64,000 nt of DNA from Acholoe squamosa. Its lineage: Eukaryota; Annelida; Polychaeta; Phyllodocida; Polynoidae. Location of the stretch: the NCBI GenBank assembly GCA_949317995.1, contig OX439043.1, positions 984,501 to 1,048,500 of the forward strand, written 5' to 3'. The position numbers and the translations under genes were made by a program. The notes under the pieces were generated by a model. That model was not told where the DNA came from. It did not search any database and saw only the letters and a program-made list of their open reading frames with translations. Below, one piece after another: positions 1 through 12,204 of this stretch (position 1 is the first letter of the stretch; each line of letters begins with the position of its first letter).

Positions 1-494
1 TCCCGGACGACGGTGTACCCTCCACGAGTGGGGGTACCTTTCCTGTCCCCGGACCTCCCTGCGAAGCTGTGTGGATCCGACGCCACCCCGGCCTTAGGGC
101 CCGGTGGTGCCACACATCCTCGGCCTCACGGTCGAAGGACCATCATAGTGATACTGTACACTATCGATGGGCTTCCTACGCTGGAAGGAGCTTCTCAACG
201 AGACAGGGAGGAAACGACACGACCCCGGTTACCATACCCGGTCGTGCCTCCCTCGGATCGACCAGGAGCAGGTCGTGAAGCAGTGTTTCAACACTGGTCT
301 CCTACGTTGGATGGAGCAACGCCTTATAATTAACTGTGATAATAATTTTTTTTCTACAGTACAGTAGAAACTATATTTCTATATATTCCTCTACTGTTTC
401 TGTCGACCATGTCGACGGATCCAGTAGTTTATATTATTATCTATTTGTTTAGACTGATCCGGGATCTCTGAATTTTCAGAGACCTCGTTTCAGT

Positions 495-508
495 CTAGTG
501 GGGGGTGG
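495..508 (+). promoter_or_regulatory. Polypurine tract of left LTR element
   Basis: The sequence AGTGGGGGGTGG lies immediately before the LTR start TGTGG at 509. In LTR elements this purine run primes plus-strand DNA synthesis. The same pattern precedes the 3' LTRs at 41611 and 61724 when read on the minus strand. Confidence 0.6.
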
Positions 509-977
509 TGTGGTGGTCCCGCGTCGTCTTCGAGGTACCTTCGTGGTCCTCGTGGGCGACATCGAGAGCACCTCTATTACCCGACGCCTGGGGGGCGCTG
601 GAGTCCAGCGCCACGTCACCACTTGGTCACGTGGCCCTCGACTCCGGTGTATATTAGGCCGTTGTACAGCCTTCCTCAGGGTCAGTCCAGCCCCGACTGA
701 CCATCGTGAGCAATGGTTGGCGGCTGCCCGGCTACCATATTCTAATACTCCTCTGTGCTGCTGCACAGAGGAGGTGTATGTGGAATATCAACTGTAGACA
801 CTAGAAGGCCTAGTGTCGAACTTGTTATAGAGTTCAAACTCTGCCACCTGTAACTGTGATCGAGAACGGCTGATGCCTATGTATTATTAGACAATAAAGT
901 TTTAACTGGAACCTGAATAGTTGTTCTTCGTTGTTTATCGAAAGATTCGATTGAACATCGAGGGGTAGAACACTACA
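509..977 (+). repeat. 3' LTR of left element
   Basis: The LTR runs from TGTGGTGG at 509 to CACTACA at 977, giving TG...CA ends. A TATATT motif at 650-655 and an AATAAA at 893-898 are placed as expected for the U3 promoter and the polyadenylation signal. The boundaries are inferred from the polypurine tract and the terminal dinucleotides, because the partner LTR is not in the window. Confidence 0.55.
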
Positions 978-1880
978 ATTATATCAGTCTGTTGCTTCTT
1001 GGCTTGATGGTATAGAGCCTGGAGTGAGGTGGAAATTGAAAAAAAATGTACTTTTTGGCAATTTTTCAACTTTGGGCCACTATATCTGAAAGAAATAGCA
1101 GGCCGACATACATAAATTTGCCCTTCTTTTGAAGCCCAAGGTGTTTTCTTTCAAATAAAACAAGAATAAGAAGAACGGTTAAATACTTTCATTCTATAAC
1201 CCCCTGTATCCAAAAAAGACCAAAAAAGACCCAAGTGCCCACTTTCGGTGGACTGACCCATAGGTTCTCATACCAAAAAAAATTCCTCTTAACACTTTCT
1301 GTGTCTGCTTCTGACGATTTTCCATGGCAAGGCTGTCGTGGCTGTGCCGAGGATAAGGTGTTGACAATAACCCCGTTTTCCCTGAGCATGTGGTTCAGGA
1401 TAAGCAAATGGTCATGACATCATCAGCTATAAGTTTGTAGCTACAATGAGTTTTGTAAAATTTTACAAAAGTTTTGCAACATTTTAGTAAAATGATACAT
1501 TTCTTTCATTTTGTGAAAAAATACAAAGATTAAAACCATTTTTCAACACGGATTCAGTTTTGTACATAGCAAATAATCATTAACTTTGTCATAGACACTG
1601 TAGGCATCAAACCCATTACTCCCCTGTGAAGATAAAAAAATTCATTTCAGGGCTTTTAGCTTCAGTGAAAAACAACTCGGTCTACTTTCTGGCTCAGGCA
1701 TCGGTAGCACAAGTTATTTTAATACCTGGCCTAAAATTCCATGGGTATTACACAAATGTCAATAACCAATCAAAGCTTAAGAAATTAGATCATGTATAAA
1801 GTATCCAACAAGCAATCAGTGCTCAAAAAACTAGGTTATACTTTTCCCTACCCCTAAAAGTTACAAGGATACTACATGTC
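978..1880. other. Non-coding spacer, nothing recognised
   Basis: This is AT-rich sequence with short homopolymer runs. No open frame above 75 codons has recognisable content, and I see no TIRs or tandem structure. Confidence 0.5.
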
Positions 1881-2567
1881 ACTTCCTAACCACAAGGGGG
1901 CACGTCCCGCCGCTGAGCATAATGCGCTAACCACTAGACCACCGCATCTCACCCCTCAGCACCCGTCTCGGCTTGGCTTGCTTTGAAAGCATCCCGCGGT
2001 TATGTATACACGATCGGTACACACACCTCGGCGCCTGGCTAGGCTTGCTTTGGTTTGAATGCGTCCTGCGTTTCGCAGTTATGGCCCGCAGTCGTCACCG
2101 TTATGCGAGCAGTAGAGACAAAGCTGGGGGGCACAACCCATACTCCTGGGGATTTTCACACTTTGAATGTATAGAAGTTATATGTGAGTACCCTCCCCGG
2201 GTTTTGTTTCATATCAAGACCTGGTTCTAGCCAACAACTTCTCGTCAGTCCCTGTGGCGCACTGCATAGGGAGTTGGATTTGGGATCTGAGACTGCAGGT
2301 TCGAGCCCTACACTGGCCATGAAAATTATGTTGGTTTTAACATGTAGCATATGACATGTAAGGACATGTAAGGTGTGCAGGTTAACCATGGATAACCACC
2401 CCGGGTGCCTGTTATCCTTGGATAACTGCACACCATGTCATGTTGCATGCATCATGCCATGCAATATCGACAGGTATGTGCATGAGAATATTCAGGAAAA
2501 GCCAGAATCCCAGTAACCGTGTAATAACCATTAATAAACGCCATCTGCAATCTACTAGACGCCTCTA
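1881..2567 (+). repeat. Composite tRNA-derived SINE region, copy 1
   Basis: A minus-strand tRNA-like head lies at about 1890-1951. The sequence gctaaccactagaccaccgc is the reverse complement of an A box. A plus-strand head follows at about 2247-2320, with A box TGGCGCACTGCATAGG and B box GGTTCGAGCCC at 2298-2308. The SINE body follows, with palindromic segments around gttaaccatggataacc and an end near aataaacgcc. The whole arrangement, including the linker catatcaagacctggttctag, recurs in the same orientation at about 59540-59970. Confidence 0.65.
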
Positions 2568-4176
2568 TTCATTCTCGTAGTATTTTCCATACTACAGGGT
2601 GACTGGAAACATTTCTCACATTTTGCTCACCACACAGGCCGCCACAATGAGTGAGCAGGTGCTGCAATACTAGATTTCACTGTGTCTCCCACCTGGTCAT
2701 TCATGTCACGTCCCCATCTCTCAGTAACACCCACCTCCCTTTGTCTCCTATATTCTTACCACCATCAAATTCTCCTTCTAGTTTCTAAATGCTATCACAT
2801 TTCCCTTCTATCGGTATATGCCATATAAAATAAAAGGAACATAATAGATGAACTTTTGAAGATAATCGATAAATCACATATAAAAACCAGAACAGATGTG
2901 TAGCGATTTCCATTGACAATGGAAATCGGCAAGTCATTAGAAGATAAACAAGGAGTTATAGCTTGTGAATGAAGAAAACAATAATTTTTTAAAGTATGAT
3001 CTAAATGTGTTTTCTTGTTCTTCTTTTTCTTACCACATTTTATTTCACGGTGAACAAGCAGAGATGTAACTTCTTAGACCTGATTATTTGTGGAGGTAGT
3101 GGAGAAGTAGGTTGGTGAGTTTGACACCAGGTGGCAGCAGGCTCCTTTACAAACACACGTCCTGATTTACGGTAACTTGCCCAGTTCTCTGACAGTTTTA
3201 CTTTTGGGAGACTACTAAACTGGCCCAACTCGGTTTCCTACATCTAGGCTCAGCAGGATGCATGGATAGGGCCCCTTGGTATCATAATAAAAAGTCTCCC
3301 TAGCTGAAGCCTAATATTTATAGTTGTTATAAGGGGTTTTGTACAGACATTCAAAAATGCCCAGTTCCCAGACGGATGTCCCAGTTCACAGACAGCATCT
3401 GTATTTGAAAGATAGCTTTACAAGATGAAGCAGGCTCACCACCATTATTAGATGTTGATGAACTAGAAGTCTTGACGTATTTGCTAGTATATTCACTCTA
3501 ATTTTGGTTTTAGAATATCAATTATCAAAATTGTCAGGACATAGGTATGACATCATGCCCAATTACCAGACATCGTATTTTCAATGGTCCGATTCTCGGA
3601 CACAACTTTTAAGTGATACTAACAGAGGGCACCACACACTTTGACATTTATCAATTTGCCATTGGGAATAGACATCTATTAGAAATAACAGAGAGGAAAT
3701 CAAAATAAAATAGGGTTTATGGCCTGAAATAACATTTGGCTAACTCCAAAAAATCGTCTGGGAATTAATTGGACCTGTCCGAGAATTGGGCAAGCTGGGC
3801 AGACAGTGTAGATTGCTGTTAGGACTCGTTCCGGGGTGAGGGGGACACTCCCTCAGATTTGGATACCATGTGCAGACACAATTCGGAGGGAAAGGGCCAC
3901 TTTTTGAGCCCTACACAAGGGCCCACAAGGGACCGTTTAATATGGGTGCTCTTAAGGCAATTCCGGACGATTTATAAAAGTGTCAACTTGAGGAAGCTTC
4001 CTGGGAAAAAATATTCCATGTCAATCTGATTTCAATGAAAGAATATTCTTTCAAACTTATGAACTAACCTCGACCGGTCAAAATGGGTCGCCACTCTTTA
4101 TGCATGGGCCATAATCTTTTATTCTTCTGAACATATATTATGGCATGCTTTTTTCAGACAGATATATGTAGAACAT
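2568..4176. other. Non-coding spacer with dispersed CCCAGTT/AATTGGGC motifs
   Basis: No coding frame is recognised. Between 3179 and 3800 there are several variants of one short motif (gcccagttctctgacag, gcccagttcccagac, cccagttcacagac, gcccaattaccagac). An inverted version occurs at the right (ctgtccgagaattgggc, about 3773). This could be an old TIR element with subterminal repeats, but I cannot define its ends. Confidence 0.3.
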
Positions 4177-5274
4177 GTTTTTTTAATAGTGTATCCCATT
4201 ACCTCCCTATGAGGCTGTTCTTTTATAGTGTATCACATTACCTCCATATGAGGCTGAGCTTTTATAGTGTATCACATTATGTCGCTATGAAGCTGATCTT
4301 TTACAGTGTATCACATTACGTCGCTATGAGGCTGTTCTTTTATAGTGTATCACATTACCACCCTATGAGGCTGTTCTTTTATAGTGTATCACATTATGTT
4401 GCTATGAGGCTGATCTTTTATAGTGTATCACATTACGTCGCTATGAGGCTGTTCTTTTATAGTGTATCCCATTACCTCCATATGAGGCTGTTCTTTTATA
4501 GTGTATCACATTACGTTGCTATGAGGCTGTTCTTTTATAGTGTATCCCATTACCTCCCTATGAGGCTGTTCTTTTATAGTGTATCACATTATGTCACTAT
4601 GAGGCTGTTCTTTTATAGTGTATCACATTACGTCGCTATGAGGCTGTTCTTTTTATAGTGTATCACATTACCTCCATATGAGGCTGTTCTTTTTATAGTG
4701 TACTACATTACCTCACTATGAGGCTGTTCTTTTATAGTGTATCACATTACGTCGCTATGAGGCTGTTCTTTTATAGTGTATCACATTACGTCGCTATGAG
4801 GCTGTTCTTTTATAGTGTATCACATTATGTCGCTATCAGGCTGTTCTTTTATATTGTATCCCATTACCTCCCTATGAGGCTGTTCTTTTATAGTGTATCA
4901 CATTACCTCCCTATCAGGCTGTTCTTTTATAGTGTATCACATTACCTCCCTATGAAGCTGTTCTTTTATAGTGTATCCCATTACCTCCCTATCAGGCTGT
5001 TCTTTTATAGTGTATCACATTATGTCACTATGAGGCTGTTCTTTTATAGTGTATCACATTACGTCGCTATGAGGCTGTTCTTTTATAGTGTATCACATTA
5101 CCTCCATATGAGGCTGTTCTTTTATAGTGTATCCCATTACCTCCCTATGAGGCTGTTCTTTTATAGTGTATCCCATTACCTCCCTATGAGGCTGTTCTTT
5201 TATAGTGTATCACATTATGTCGCTATGAGGCTGTTCTTTTATAATGTATCCCATTACCTCCATATGAGGCTGTT
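4177..5274 (+). repeat. 39-bp minisatellite, about 28 copies
   Basis: The unit is built around tatagtgtatcacattac and ctatgaggctgttctttt. The period is 39 bp, so it creates long artefactual frames that repeat a 13-residue peptide. Units differ mainly at the tcacatt/tcccatt and acgtcgc/acctccc positions. It abuts a foldback element on its right side. Confidence 0.95.
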
Positions 5275-5275
5275 G

Positions 5276-5510
5276 TACTTAAACCCTCTCAGGGCTGGTA
5301 CGGCATTCATGTATCAAGACACCCATAAGTCGTCTTGATACATGAATGCAGCCTTGGTGCACCTAGGCTGCATTCATGTATCAAGACAGCCATTGTTCAT
5401 GTATCAAGACACCCATACTGTACCAAGGCTGCATTCATGCATTATTCTCACCCATTGGTCGTCATGCATCATAAAATGCAGCAGTATGGATGCTCACCCT
5501 TCAGGCTGTA
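5276..5510. repeat. Foldback (palindromic) block linking two minisatellites
   Basis: Successive inverted repeats are visible. The segment ggcattcatgtatcaagac pairs with gtcttgatacatgaatgc, and the same stem sequence recurs at 5370-5440. The flank aaccctctcagggctg resembles the ACCCTTTAAGGGC end of the foldback family annotated at 22086, 25427, 39584 and 58614. I therefore read this as a rearranged member of that family with the 32-bp array to its right. Confidence 0.5.
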
Positions 5511-7015
5511 TGGATGCATTACTGAATGGACGGCATGATGTGCTCATGCATTACTGAATGGTCGGCATGATGCGCTCATGCATTACTCAATGGGCAGCAT
5601 GATGTGCTCATGCATTACTCAATGGTCGGCATGATGCGCTCATGCATTACTCAATGGTCGGCATGATGCACTCATGCATTACTGAATGGACAGCATGATG
5701 CACTCATGCATTACTGAATGGACAGCATGATGCACTCATGCATTACTGAATGGTCGGCATGATGCACTCATGCATTACTGAATGGACAGCATGATGCACT
5801 CATGCATTACTGAATGGTCGGCATGATGCGCTCATGCATTACTGAATGGTCAGCATGATGCGCTCATGCATTACTGAATGGGGGCATGATGCACTCATGC
5901 ATTACTGAATGGACAGCATGATGCACTCATGCATTACTGAATGGGCGGCATGATGCGCTCATGCATTACTGAATGGGCGGCATGATGCGCTCATGCATTA
6001 CTCAATGGTCGGCATGATGCACTCATGCATTACTGAATGGGCGGCATGATGCGCTCATGCATTACTGAATGGGCGGCATGATGCGCTCATGCATTACTGA
6101 ATGGGCAGCATGATGCGCTCATGCATTACTGAATGGACAGCATGATGCACTCATGCATTACTGAATGGTCGGCATGATGCGCTCATGCATTACTCAATGG
6201 GCGGCATGATGCGCTCATGCATTACTCAATGGTCGGCATGATGCGCTCATGCATTACTCAATGGTCGGCATGATGCGCTCATGCATTACTGAATGGGCGG
6301 CATGATGCGCTCATGCATTACTGAATGGGGGCATGATGCACTCATGCATTACTGAATGGTTGGCATGATGCGCTCATGCATTACTGAATGGGGGCATGAT
6401 GCGCTCATGCATTACTCAATGGACAGCATGATGCACTCATGCATTACTCAATGGTTGGCATGATGCGCTCATGCATTACTGAATGGGCGGCATGATGCGC
6501 TCATGCATTACTGAATGGGGGCATGATGCACTCATGCATTACTGAATGGTTGGCATGATGCGCTCATGCATTACTGAATGGGGGCATGATGCGCTCATGC
6601 ATTACTCAATGGACAGCATGATGCACTCATGCATTACTTAATGGTTGGCATGATGCGCTCATGCATTACTCAATGGTCGGCATGATGCGCACATGCATTA
6701 CTCAATGGGCGGCATGATGCACTCATGCATTACTCAATGGGCGGCATGATGCGCTCATGCATTACTCAATGGTCGGCATGATGCACTCATGCATTACTTA
6801 ATGGTTGGCATGATGCGCTCATGCATTACTGAATGGGGGCATGATGCGCTCATGCATTACTCAATGGTCGGCATGATGCACTCATGCATTACTCAATGGT
6901 CGGCATGATGCGCTCATGCATTACTCAATGGGCGGCATGATGCGCTCATGCATTACTCAATGGGCGGCATGATGCGCTCATGCATTACTCAATGGGCGGC
7001 ATGATGCCCTCATGC
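5509..7015 (+). repeat. 32-bp minisatellite, about 47 copies
   Basis: The unit is catgcattactgaatgg followed by a variable tri/tetranucleotide and gcatgatgcgctcatg. Variants at ggtcgg, ggacag, ggggg and ggcgg are interspersed. The core catgatgca(c/g)tc matches the internal sequence of the foldback family (for example catgatgcactcctgca near 59174), which suggests that the array grew from such an element. Confidence 0.95.
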
Positions 7016-7231
7016 ATGCATCGTTGGCACATGACCCGCTATTGCTGCTTTGTGCATCATGGCACAGGTCTACATAACTGTGTAGGTCTACGATCATAGC
7101 AACAAATTGCCATGACACATTAATGCATATATACGCCGGCCTCAAAGGATTCAAATATCCTGCTGTCTTTTACCCTTTGTTTGAACTCCATCATAAGCCA
7201 ATGTCTGTATATATTACTTTCTATAACAAAG

Positions 7232-7469
7232 GTGAACCCTGACCAAGAAAATACGTCCACAGTGGCCAAGCCAATCAGTGTCCCACAGAGACAGAAGGAA
7301 GCCCTGCCCAGACCTCCAGCTGTTCTGCTAAACGATCACCCCCCACCAATTATTTCCTACAGGCAGATCTTTTACTTACAGCGCACAGCGTATTGTGGGG
7401 CACTGCCGGGAGCTTCATTGAGTAATTATGGCAGTATTGTAATGAATCGTCTTTGTACCCTGCCACCGA
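7232..7469 (+). CDS. Candidate internal coding exon, unknown gene
   Basis: An open frame of about 79 codons, rich in Pro, Gln and Ser, ends at a good splice-donor sequence (CCGA|GTAAGT at 7470). A possible acceptor is a weak tract ending in ACAAAG at 7231. Stronger pyrimidine-rich acceptors, TTTCCTACAG and TTTTACTTACAG, lie inside the frame at about 7361 and 7378, so the 5' edge is uncertain. The sequence is not part of any tandem array. If it is an exon ending at 7469 it leaves one extra nucleotide, which is compatible in phase with an acceptor at 23512 in the large frame downstream; that match has a one-in-three chance of being coincidence. No family is recognised. Confidence 0.22.
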
Positions 7470-7564
7470 GTAAGTGCCTATAATGTATAATGTCCCACAG
7501 TGCACAACATGCCCCATGTATAGAACCTGTTATGTCAGTGTATAAATCCTATAAATCCATCACT

Positions 7565-8416
7565 GTCAACCGGGGTTACTTGAGACAGCTGGGGTAACTT
7601 GAGACAGTTTGGAGTACAAAAAGGGAGATGGCCAAAATTATATGTAGATGATAAATGGGATGGAAATGATGAAGTTGCAATAAATATAACCTTGATTCAT
7701 AATTAGAGTGTATGCATTTTTAATATGTCACTTATTATTCAAATTGTGGCCAATAAACAATTATCTTCTTAATGGGCTGATTGATTTTTAAGGCTTATAA
7801 CTGCAACTTAGTGATGAAAATATAATATATTTTGAAAAAAAAAACACAGTTTTTCCGGGGTAACTTGAGACATTGAAGAATGGAAATTGTCTATTTTTGT
7901 GCCAAAATAAAAAAAGAATAATAATTCTCTGTGATGAATAATATGGTATTACAGTGCCACAACTCAGATCAAATTTTACAATTTAGCACCAAAAAAAAAA
8001 GTTTAATTCATGTCAAGTCACTGTGGGCCTGTTTTAAGAAATGTCTCCCCCCACTGGGTTACTTGAGACAGTTTTTTCAGCCTAAAGATATCATGAATAG
8101 CAAATGTTCGATGATAAGTCTGCATGCATTTTTGAGATGTCTTTGCCATGTATCTCTTCATTCTAACTGTTCATTAGCAATAACTGCCTGTTTCTGTCAC
8201 TATCAATAATGAAGTTAGGGTGTCTCAAGATGTGGGGAGACAGCTAGAAGATCAATCAATAACATTTAGAGAAAATATGGGTAGATTTAGTATCAATGTG
8301 CCAAATTATACCATAGCAATGCTGTCTTTTGTGATAAACTATCAAAATAATCAGATAATTTGTACAGAAATTATATACAAAAACCTCTAAAACTATCGCA
8401 AGTAACCCCGGTTGAC
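7565..8416. mobile_element. Non-autonomous TIR element of about 850 bp
   Basis: The termini are inverted: GTCAACCGGGGTTACTTG at 7565 and CAAGTAACCCCGGTTGAC ending at 8416. Further copies of the motif ggggttacttgagaca or ggggtaacttgagaca occur inside at 7586, about 7858 and about 8057. There is no transposase frame. The right end continues directly into a unit of the 57-bp array (tatacacaatattgcc), and the left flank looks like a diverged unit of the same array. The element therefore seems to have inserted near the array edge. A target duplication could not be fixed with confidence. Confidence 0.6.
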
Positions 8417-8418
8417 GG

Positions 8419-11400
8419 TATACACAATATTGCCACCCCTATGTAGAACCCATTATGTCTGTATATAAGTACATTATACACAATATGGCTGCCCCCTATG
8501 TAGAACCCATTATGCCAGTATATAAGTACATTATACACAATATTGCCACCCCTATGTAGAACCCATTATGTCAGTATATAAGTACATTATACACAATATG
8601 GCTGACCCCTATGTAGAACCCACTATGTCTGTATATAAGTACATTATACACAATATGGCTGCCCCCTATGTAGAACCCATTATGTCTGTATATAAGTACA
8701 TTATACACAATATGACTTCACCTTATGTAGAACCCACTATGTCTGTATATAAGTACATTATACACAATATGGCTGCCCCCTATGTAGAACCCATTATGTC
8801 TGTATATAAGTACATTATACACAATATGACTGCCCCCTATGTAGAACCCACTATGTCAGTATATAAGTACATTATACACAATATTGCCACCCCTATGTAG
8901 AACCCATTATGTCTGTATATAAGTACATTATACACAATATGGCTGACCCCTATGTAGAACCCATTATGTCTGTATATAATTACATTATACACAATATGGC
9001 TGCCCCCTATGTAGAACCCACTATGTCAGTATATAAGTACATTATACACAATATGGCTGCCCCCTATGTAGAACCCACTATGTCAGTATATAAGTACATT
9101 ATACACAATATTGCCACCCCTATGTAGAACCCATTATGTCTGTATATAAGTACATTATACACAATATGGCTTCCCCCTATGTAGAACCCACTATGTCAGT
9201 ATATAAGTACATTATACACAATATTGCCACCCCTATGTAGAACCCATTATGCCAGCATATAAGTACATTATACACAATATGACTTCCCCTTATGTAGAAC
9301 CCACTATGTCAGTATATAAGTACATTATACACAATATGGCTGACCCCTATGTAGAACCCATTATGTCTGTATATAATTACATTATACACAATATGGCTGC
9401 CCCCTATGTAGAACCCACTATGTCAGTATATAAGTACATTATACACAATATGGCTGCCCCCTATGTAGAACCCACTATGTCAGTATATAAGTACATTATA
9501 CACAATATTGCCACCCCTATGTAGAACCCATTATGTCTGTATATAAGTACATTATACACAATATGGCTGCCCCCTATGTAGAACCCACTATGTCAGTATA
9601 TAAGTACATTATACACAATATGGCTGCCCCCTATGTAGAACCCACTATGTCTGTATATAAGTACATTATACACAATATGGCTGCCCCCTATGTAGAACCC
9701 ACTATGTCTATATATAAGTACATTATACACAATATGGCTGCCTGCTATGTAGAACCCACTATGTCAGTATATAAGTACATTATACACAATAAGACTTCCC
9801 CTTATGTAGAACCCATTATGTCTGTATATAAGTACATTATACACAATATGGCTGCCCCCTATGTAGAACCCACTATGTCTGTATATAAGTACATTGTACA
9901 CAATATGGCTGCTCGCTATGTAGAACCCACTATGTCAGTATATAAGTACATTATACACAATATGGCTGCCCCCTATGTAGAACCCACTATGTCTGTATAT
10001 AAGTACATTGTACACAATATGGCTGCTCGCTATGTAGAACCCACTATGTCAGTATATAAGTACATTATGCACAATATGACTGCCCCCTATGTAGAACCCA
10101 CTGTGTCTGTATATAAGTACATTGTACACAATATGGCTGCCAGCTATGTAGAACCCACTATGTCAGTATATAAGTAAATTATACACAATATGGCTGCCCC
10201 CTATGTAGAACCCACTATGTCTGTATATAAGTACATTATACACAATATGACTTCCCCCTATGTAGAACCCACTAAGTCTGTATATAAGTACATTATGCAC
10301 AATATGGCTGCCCCCTATGTAGAACCCACTATGTCAGTATATAAGTACATTATACACAATATTGCCACCCCTATGTAGAACCCACTATGTCAGTATATAA
10401 GTAAATTATACACAATATGGCTGCCCCCTATGTAGAACCCACTATGTCAGTATATAAGTACATTATACACAATATTGCCACTCCTATGTAGAACCCATTA
10501 TATCTGTATATAAGTACATTATACACAATATGGCTGCCCCCTATGTAGAACCCACTATGTCAGTATATAAGTACATTGTACACAATATTGCCACCCCTAT
10601 GTAGAACCCATTATGTCTGTATATAAGTACATTATACACAATATGACTGCCCCCTATGTAGAACCCACTATGTCAGTATATAAGTACATTATACACAATA
10701 TTGCCACCCCTATGTAGAACCCATTATGTCTGTATATAAGTACATTATACACAATATGGCTGCCCCCTATGTAGAACCCACTATGTCAGTACATAAGTAC
10801 ATTGTACACAATATGGCTGCCCCCTATGTAGAACCCACTATGTCAGTTTATAAGTACATTATACACAATATGACTTCACCTTATGTAGAACCCACTATGT
10901 CAGTATATAAGTACATTATACACAATATTGCCACCCCTATGTAGAACCCATTATGTCTGTATATAAGTACATTATACACAATATGACTGCCCCCTATGTA
11001 GAACCCACTATGTCTGTATATAAGTACATTATACACAATATGGCTGCCCCCTATGTAGAACCCATTATGCCAGTATATAAGTACATTATACACAATATTG
11101 CCACCCCTATGTAGAACCCATTATGTCTGTATATAAGTACATTGTACACAATATGGCTGCCCGCTATGTAGAACCCACTATGTCTATATATAAGTACATT
11201 ATACACAATATGGCTGCCTGCTATGTAGAACCCACTATGTCAGTATATAAGTACATTATACACAATAAGACTTCCCCTTATGTAGAACCCATTATGTCTG
11301 TATATAAGTACATTATACACAATATGGCTGCCCCCTATGTAGAACCCACTATGTCTGTATATAAGTACATTGTACACAATATGGCTGCTCGCTATGTAGA

Positions 11401-12160
11401 ACCCACTATGTCAGTATATAAGTACATTATACACAATATGACTGCCCCCTATGTAGAACCCACTATATCTGTATATAAGTACATTGTACACAATATGGCT
11501 GCCCGCTATGTAGAACCCACTATGTCAGTATATAAGTACATTTTACACATATGGCTGACCCCTATGTAGAACTCACTATGTCTGTATATAAGTACATTAT
11601 ACACAATATGACTGCCCCCTATGTAGAACCCATTATGTCAGTATATAAGTACATTATACACAATATGACTTCCCCTTATGTAGAACCCACTAAGTCTGTA
11701 TATAAGTACATTATACACAATATTGCCACCCCTATGTAGAAACCATTATGTCTGTATATAAGTACATTATACACAATATGGCTGACCCCTATGTAGAACC
11801 CACTATGTCTGTATATAAGTACATTATACACAATATGGCTGACCCCTATGTAGAACCCACTATGTCTGTATATAAGTACATTATACACAATATGACTGCC
11901 CCCTATGTAGAACCCATTATGTCAGTATATAAGTACATTATACACAATATGACTGCCCCCTATGTAGAACCCACTATGTCTGTATATAAGTACATTATAC
12001 ACAATATGACTGCCCCCTATGTAGAACCCACTAAGTCTGTATATAAGTACATTATACACAATATGACTGCCCCCTATGTAGAACCCCCTATGTCTGTATA
12101 TAAGTACATTGTACATAATATGGCTGCCCGCTATGTAGAACCCACTATGTCAGTATATAT
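8419..12160 (+). repeat. 57-bp minisatellite, about 65 copies
   Basis: The unit contains gtagaacccactatgtc, agtatataagtacattatac and acaatatggctgcccccta. The period of 57 bp yields artefactual 19-residue peptide repeats on both strands. A 56-bp variant unit (atattgccacccctatg, one base shorter) recurs throughout and breaks these frames. Some multi-unit blocks are duplicated within the array: the blocks around 8909-9127 and 9306-9524 match, as do those around 9700-9920 and 11180-11400. Confidence 0.95.
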
Positions 12161-12204
12161 AAGGTATAATTGTGACTATCAGGTGTTCATACAATATACA
12201 GCAC

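Larger units (their letters stand above)
1..977 (+). mobile_element. 3' end of a plus-strand LTR retrotransposon (5' part outside window)
   Basis: The segment ends in a 469-bp LTR (509-977) preceded by a G-rich polypurine tract, the arrangement expected at the 3' end of an LTR element read left to right. The internal part, 1-494, has open frames up to 106 codons but none I recognise. It is probably 3' untranslated sequence or the tail of a last ORF. The polypurine tract and LTR ends resemble those of the two other LTR elements in this window (41237-54087 and 61360 onward), so I infer the same lineage. The 5' LTR and left target duplication are outside the window, so the element type cannot be proved here. 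Confidence 0.6.

Noticed and set aside
1..333. 106-codon frame as the integrase C-terminus of the left element
   Set aside because: I could not find a GPY/F-like motif or other integrase signature. It is kept only as unassigned internal sequence.
4140..5338. 172- and 206-codon frames of a 13-residue repeat
   Set aside because: They are an artefact of the 39-bp array.
5509..7015. CRISPR-like regular repeat array
   Set aside because: Units are directly contiguous with no unique spacers, in a clearly eukaryotic context. It is a minisatellite.
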